A stretch of DNA of 7,059 bases from Dehalococcoidales bacterium. GTDB taxonomy: Bacteria > Chloroflexota > Dehalococcoidia > Dehalococcoidales > RBG-16-60-22. The stretch covers positions 1-7,059 of the forward strand of contig JAFGPF010000054.1 of assembly GCA_016926115.1 (NCBI GenBank). The letters are read 5' to 3'. A program made the position numbers and the translations under genes. The notes under the pieces were generated by a model. That model was not told the DNA's origin and did not search any database. It saw nothing but the letters and a program-made list of their open reading frames with translations. Below are positions 4,013 to 7,059 of the stretch, piece after piece; position 1 is the stretch's first letter, and every line of letters starts with the position of its first letter.

Positions 4013-6793
4013 TTATTTAGCGGCGCCGACCGCTATGTTCGGCAGGGAGAAATTGTCCTTCGACTCGATGACAATCTCGTCGTCCTTCAGGTCGACGACC
4101 ACGTATGAGATGTAGGAGTCTTCCGCGACTTTAAAATCATTCTTATCTTTGTATTTTCTTAACTCTTTGTCCTTGTTCACTTCCTTTAGCCGCTCTTTGA
4201 TGATATTCTCGATTCTGAACTTGATGCTCTTGTTGGAAAACACCTTCAGCGTATTGCCTTCCCGCTCTGCCTGGAAAATCTCGGGAAGAGTTATCGCTTC
4301 TTCTTCCGCCTGTACGGGCGAGGCGTTGGGAATATCTTTTGTGTCTTTAAGGACGTTATCGATTATATCCGTATTGTTGATGCTTGCCTCAATCTCGAAA
4401 ATCCGGTCGAAGACCTTGAATTCCTCGCGCAGGACGGCTTCGGACAGCTTGTCTTCGACCATGTTCTGAATGACCCGGCGCAGCGGCCTCGCCCCGTAGA
4501 CTTCATCATAGCCTTTTTCGCCGAGGAAGTCCTTGGCGGTATCGGTTACTTCCAGCTTGATTTCTTTCTCGCTGAGCTGTTTGTTCACGGTCGAGAGCAT
4601 CAGGTCGACAATCGCCCGTATCTGCTCCTTGGTGAGTGAGTGGAACACGACCGTGCCGTCGACGCGATTTAGAAATTCGGGGCGGAAGGCTTTCTTAAGC
4701 TCGTTGAGCAGGTTCTCCTTCATGCGGTCGTAGGTCTGCTCCCGCGTCTTGGCTTCGTCGCTGCGGGAGGCGAACCCGAGCACCGTGCCTTTCTTGATAA
4801 GCTCGGCGCCGATATTGCTGGTCATTATAATAACGCTGTTACGGAAGTCCACACGCCTGCCCTTGGCATCGGTCAAATGCCCGTCATCGAATATCTGGAG
4901 GAGCAGGTTGAAGACATCCGGGTGCGCCTTTTCAATCTCGTCCAGCAGTATGCAGCTGTAGGACTTGCGTCTGACCGCCTCGGTAAGCTGTCCGCCTTCG
5001 TCGTATCCCACGTATCCCGGCGGCGCTCCCACCAGCCGCGATACGGCGAACTTTTCCATGAACTCGGACATGTCTATGCGTATCAGTGTGTCCTCGCTGC
5101 CGAACATGAACTCGGCAAGGGTCCTGGCGAGTTCGGTCTTGCCGACGCCCGTCGGGCCGAGGAATATAAAGTTGCCGATGGGCCGCCGCGGGTCTTTGAG
5201 ACCGGCGCGCGCCCGGCGTATCGCCTTGGCGATGGTATCGATAGCCTCATCCTGGCCGATGATGCGCTTGTGCAGTACTTCTTCCATGTTGAGCAGGCGG
5301 CTCGTTTCGTCGTCGGCAAGCTGTACCACCGGGACGCCGGTCCACATGCTCACCACCTCGGAAATATCGTCTTTCCTGACCACCACATCTTCCTGTTCCT
5401 GCTCGCTGCGCCATTCCTCTTCCAGCTGCTTGCCTTTTTCCTCGAACTGTACTTCCTGCTCGCGCAGCTGCGCCGCCAGGTCGTACTCCTGCGTCGCCAG
5501 GGCGGCGTCCTTGTCCTTGCGGATATTTTCCAGCTGTTCCTTGGCCTGCTTGAGGGTGACCGGCATGGTCCGGTGCCGTATCCGCACCCTCGATGATGCC
5601 TCGTCGATAAGGTCGATTGCCTTATCCGGCAGGAAGCGGTCGGGGATGTAGCGGGACGCCAGGTTGGCGGCGGCGTTCAACGCCTCGTCGCTTATTTTAA
5701 GGCGATGGTGCTCTTCGTAGCGTTCCTTGATGCCGCTTAGAATCGCCATTGTTTCGTCCACGGACGGCTCTTCCACCAGCACCGGCTGGAAACGGCGCTC
5801 GAGGGCGGCGTCTCTCTCCACGTACTTGCGGAAATCGTCTAGCGTGGTGGCGCCGATGCACTGGAGTTCGCCCCGCGCCAGCGAGGGCTTGAGGATATTG
5901 GCGGCGTCGACCGCGCCCTCGGCGGCGCCGGCGCCCACCATCGTATGAAATTCGTCGATGAATATCACGCAGTTGCCTGCGGTCTTTATCTCTTCGATTA
6001 TCTTTTTCAGTCGTTCCTCGAACTCGCCGCGGTATTTGGTACCGGCTACCAGCGAGCCCATGTCGAGCGCTATCAGGCGCTTGTCTTCCAGTGTCTCGGG
6101 GACGTCGCCGCTGACGATGCGGTGGGCCAGTCCTTCGACGATAGCCGTCTTGCCGACGCCCGGTTCGCCGATGAGGGCGGGATTGTTCTTGGTGCGCCGG
6201 CTAAGTATCTGGATGAGCCGTTCGATTTCCTTGTGCCGTCCGATTACGGGGTCGAGTTTTCCGGCGCGGGCGGCGGCGGTAAGGTCGATGCCCAGCTGGT
6301 CCAGGGCGGGAGTCCGACTGGTGCTGCGGGTGAGTCTCGCCTTGGGCGTTCCCTGGGTCAGGATGTGCTGTGTTTCGCCGCGCGCCCTTTCCAGGGTGAT
6401 GCCGAAGCTGTCCAGCACGCTGGAGGCCACGCCTTCACCTTCGCGCAGCAGTCCCAGCAGGAGGTGTTCAGTGCCGATATAGTTATGCCCCATCTGGCGG
6501 GCTTCGTCGATGGCAAGCTCGATGACTTTTTTGGCCCGGGGGGTCAGGCCGGTCTCGCCGCTGCCCGGTTTCTCGCCGCGCCCGATGATGAATTCCACCG
6601 CCGAGCGCACCTTACCCAGGCCGATTCCCAGGTTGGTCAGGACCCTGGCGGCTACGCCTTCTTCCTCGCGCACCAGCCCGAGCAGGATATGCTCGGTGCC
6701 GATATAGCTGTGGTTGAGGTTACGCGCCTCTTCCTGAGCTATGGTGAGGACGCGGCGGGCTCTTTCTGAGAATTTTTCAAACCTGCTGGCCAT
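4013..6793 (-). CDS. clpC: ATP-dependent Clp protease ATP-binding subunit ClpC, with enlarged C-terminus
   Basis: ClpC is a cytoplasmic AAA+ unfoldase that feeds proteins to the ClpP protease. Domains in order: two Clp-N repeats (about 2-70 and 80-145); NBD1 with Walker A GEPGVGKT (209-216), Walker B VIFIDE (276-281) and arginines R333/R334; a ClpC-type middle domain with a UVR-like [16 protein letters not shown] (431-446); NBD2 with Walker A GPTGVGKT (546-553), Walker B ILLDE (615-619) and R710; the ClpP-docking loop LGF (672-674); and sensor-2 GARPLRR (767-773). Relatives are about 810-830 residues, while this one has 926. The excess lies after LREEFK (788-793), in a Lys/Asn/Glu-rich stretch before a family-like ending [12 protein letters not shown] (898-909). 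The DNA of that stretch is far more AT-rich than the core. The ATG follows GGGAAGGGGAT. No ctsR or mcsAB genes and no clear CtsR or CIRCE operator are seen. Confidence 0.97.
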   Translation of the reverse strand: MASRFEKFSERARRVLTIAQEEARNLNHSYIGTEHILLGLVREEEGVAARVLTNLGIGLGKVRSAVEFIIGRGEKPGSGETGLTPRAKKVIELAIDEARQMGHNYIGTEHLLLGLLREGEGVASSVLDSFGITLERARGETQHILTQGTPKARLTRSTSRTPALDQLGIDLTAAARAGKLDPVIGRHKEIERLIQILSRRTKNNPALIGEPGVGKTAIVEGLAHRIVSGDVPETLEDKRLIALDMGSLVAGTKYRGEFEERLKKIIEEIKTAGNCVIFIDEFHTMVGAGAAEGAVDAANILKPSLARGELQCIGATTLDDFRKYVERDAALERRFQPVLVEEPSVDETMAILSGIKERYEEHHRLKISDEALNAAANLASRYIPDRFLPDKAIDLIDEASSRVRIRHRTMPVTLKQAKEQLENIRKDKDAALATQEYDLAAQLREQEVQFEEKGKQLEEEWRSEQEQEDVVVRKDDISEVVSMWTGVPVVQLADDETSRLLNMEEVLHKRIIGQDEAIDTIAKAIRRARAGLKDPRRPIGNFIFLGPTGVGKTELARTLAEFMFGSEDTLIRIDMSEFMEKFAVSRLVGAPPGYVGYDEGGQLTEAVRRKSYSCILLDEIEKAHPDVFNLLLQIFDDGHLTDAKGRRVDFRNSVIIMTSNIGAELIKKGTVLGFASRSDEAKTREQTYDRMKENLLNELKKAFRPEFLNRVDGTVVFHSLTKEQIRAIVDLMLSTVNKQLSEKEIKLEVTDTAKDFLGEKGYDEVYGARPLRRVIQNMVEDKLSEAVLREEFKVFDRIFEIEASINNTDIIDNVLKDTKDIPNASPVQAEEEAITLPEIFQAEREGNTLKVFSNKSIKFRIENIIKERLKEVNKDKELRKYKDKNDFKVAEDSYISYVVVDLKDDEIVIESKDNFSLPNIAVGAAK

Positions 6794-6822
6794 ATCCCCT
6801 TCCCAAAGTTACTTTTTCCGAG

Positions 6823-6899
6823 ATTGAGACCCCTCTATTTTCAATATTATAATAAAGCAAACAGTAAAGCAAGCGGGGATGACAGGTTCCGGTCTCAAT
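6823..6899. repeat. 9-bp inverted repeat flanking the clpC promoter
   Basis: ATTGAGACC at 6823-6831 and its exact complement GGTCTCAAT at 6891-6899 lie 59 bases apart, one on each side of the predicted -10 and -35. They match neither the CtsR nor the CIRCE consensus as I know them. A regulatory role is only a possibility. Confidence 0.45.
6846..6872 (-). promoter_or_regulatory. clpC: Predicted clpC promoter
   Basis: A perfect -10 TATAAT is present at 6846-6851 on the minus strand. The best -35-like word is TTGCTT (6867-6872) at a short 15-base spacing, so the -35 call is weak. Transcription would start near 6839, about 46 bases before the ATG. The AT-rich context between two GC-rich genes supports a promoter here. 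Confidence 0.6.
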
Positions 6900-6939
6900 A
6901 TATAGCTATAGACTTAGAGGAATTTGTGTAAGATTAAGC

Positions 6940-7059
6940 CTCCTGGCAGTGGCATATTTTCCACAAAGGGTCACCCCCTCAGTATCGTCTGCGCTGGGGC
7001 GTTTCACTTCCGTGTTCGGGATGGGAACGGGTGGAGCCACCCCGCTCTAACCACCAAGA
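6940..7059 (-). rRNA. rrf: 5S ribosomal RNA (nearly complete; 5' end at or just past the window edge)
   Basis: The minus strand carries the universal 5S core CCCATCCCGAACACGGAAGT, followed by GCCCCAGCGC, GACGATACTG, a GGGTGACCC arm and GGGAAAATATGCCACTGCCAGG. The 5' UCUUGG at the window edge pairs with CCAGGA at 6946-6941 to close helix I, so the molecule is essentially whole at about 119-120 bases. One to three more 5' bases may lie outside, because GCC beyond the edge could extend the pairing to 6938. A 23S gene is expected upstream but is not visible. I see no clear rRNA terminator before clpC. Confidence 0.95.

Noticed and set aside
4877..6769. Long plus-strand open frames opposite clpC (for example 4877-5596, 4965-5651, 5945-6769)
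   Set aside because: clpC is unmistakable on the other strand across all its domains, and these are antisense shadows with no family motifs.
6823..6899. CtsR or CIRCE heat-shock operator
   Set aside because: Neither the GGTCAAA-type heptad repeat nor TTAGCACTC-N9-GAGTGCTAA can be found between the 5S gene and clpC.
6901..6910. Perfect 10-bp palindrome TATAGCTATA upstream of clpC as an operator or rRNA terminator
   Set aside because: It is short, AT-only except for the central GC, has no loop or T-tract, and matches no operator I can name.

Overview
The window reads almost entirely on the minus strand and looks like a piece of an anaerobic bacterial chromosome, most likely Chloroflexota and plausibly Dehalococcoidia. 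That placement is inference. It rests on a 5S rRNA gene directly followed by clpC, on clpC and radA lying close together, on a sodium-pump decarboxylase of an anaerobe type, and on GC-rich coding DNA. No marker in the window fixes the taxon.

In transcription order (right to left) the layout is as follows. A nearly complete 5S rRNA occupies about 6940-7059. A 146-base gap carries the clpC promoter. clpC (4013-6793) encodes a AAA+ unfoldase of 926 residues, about 100 longer than usual. Next come a compact promoter/terminator region (3939-4006) and a three-gene set of biotin-dependent Na+-pumping decarboxylase subunits: a free-standing biotin carrier (3681-3902), a 53-residue single-span gamma-like subunit (3504-3665) and the polytopic beta subunit (2266-3504). 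The set is closed by an intrinsic terminator (2215-2243). About 400 bases without a convincing gene follow (1860-2265), with a GC-rich inverted repeat and an AT-rich repetitive block. A cytoplasmic SxxK serine hydrolase of the beta-lactamase/EstB class (646-1800) comes next, then the first 206 codons of radA (1-618, cut by the window edge).

Functionally the window mixes protein quality control and DNA repair (clpC, radA) with an accessory energy and hydrolase cassette lying between them. The decarboxylase set lacks its carboxyltransferase (alpha) subunit here, so it would need a partner encoded elsewhere.

The most striking non-coding signal is a 37-bp direct repeat (33/37 identical) on both sides of the hydrolase gene. 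Each copy has a TTGCCT-17-TAAAGT promoter layout, one in front of the hydrolase and one in front of radA. The radA copy overlaps the hydrolase stop codon and would start transcription at or within a few bases of the radA GTG, suggesting a leaderless mRNA. Other points are an AT-rich C-terminal insertion in ClpC, a promoter that overlaps the clpC terminator stem, and a Lys replacing a conserved Arg in the beta subunit. I see no CRISPR array, tRNA, transposase or defence system.
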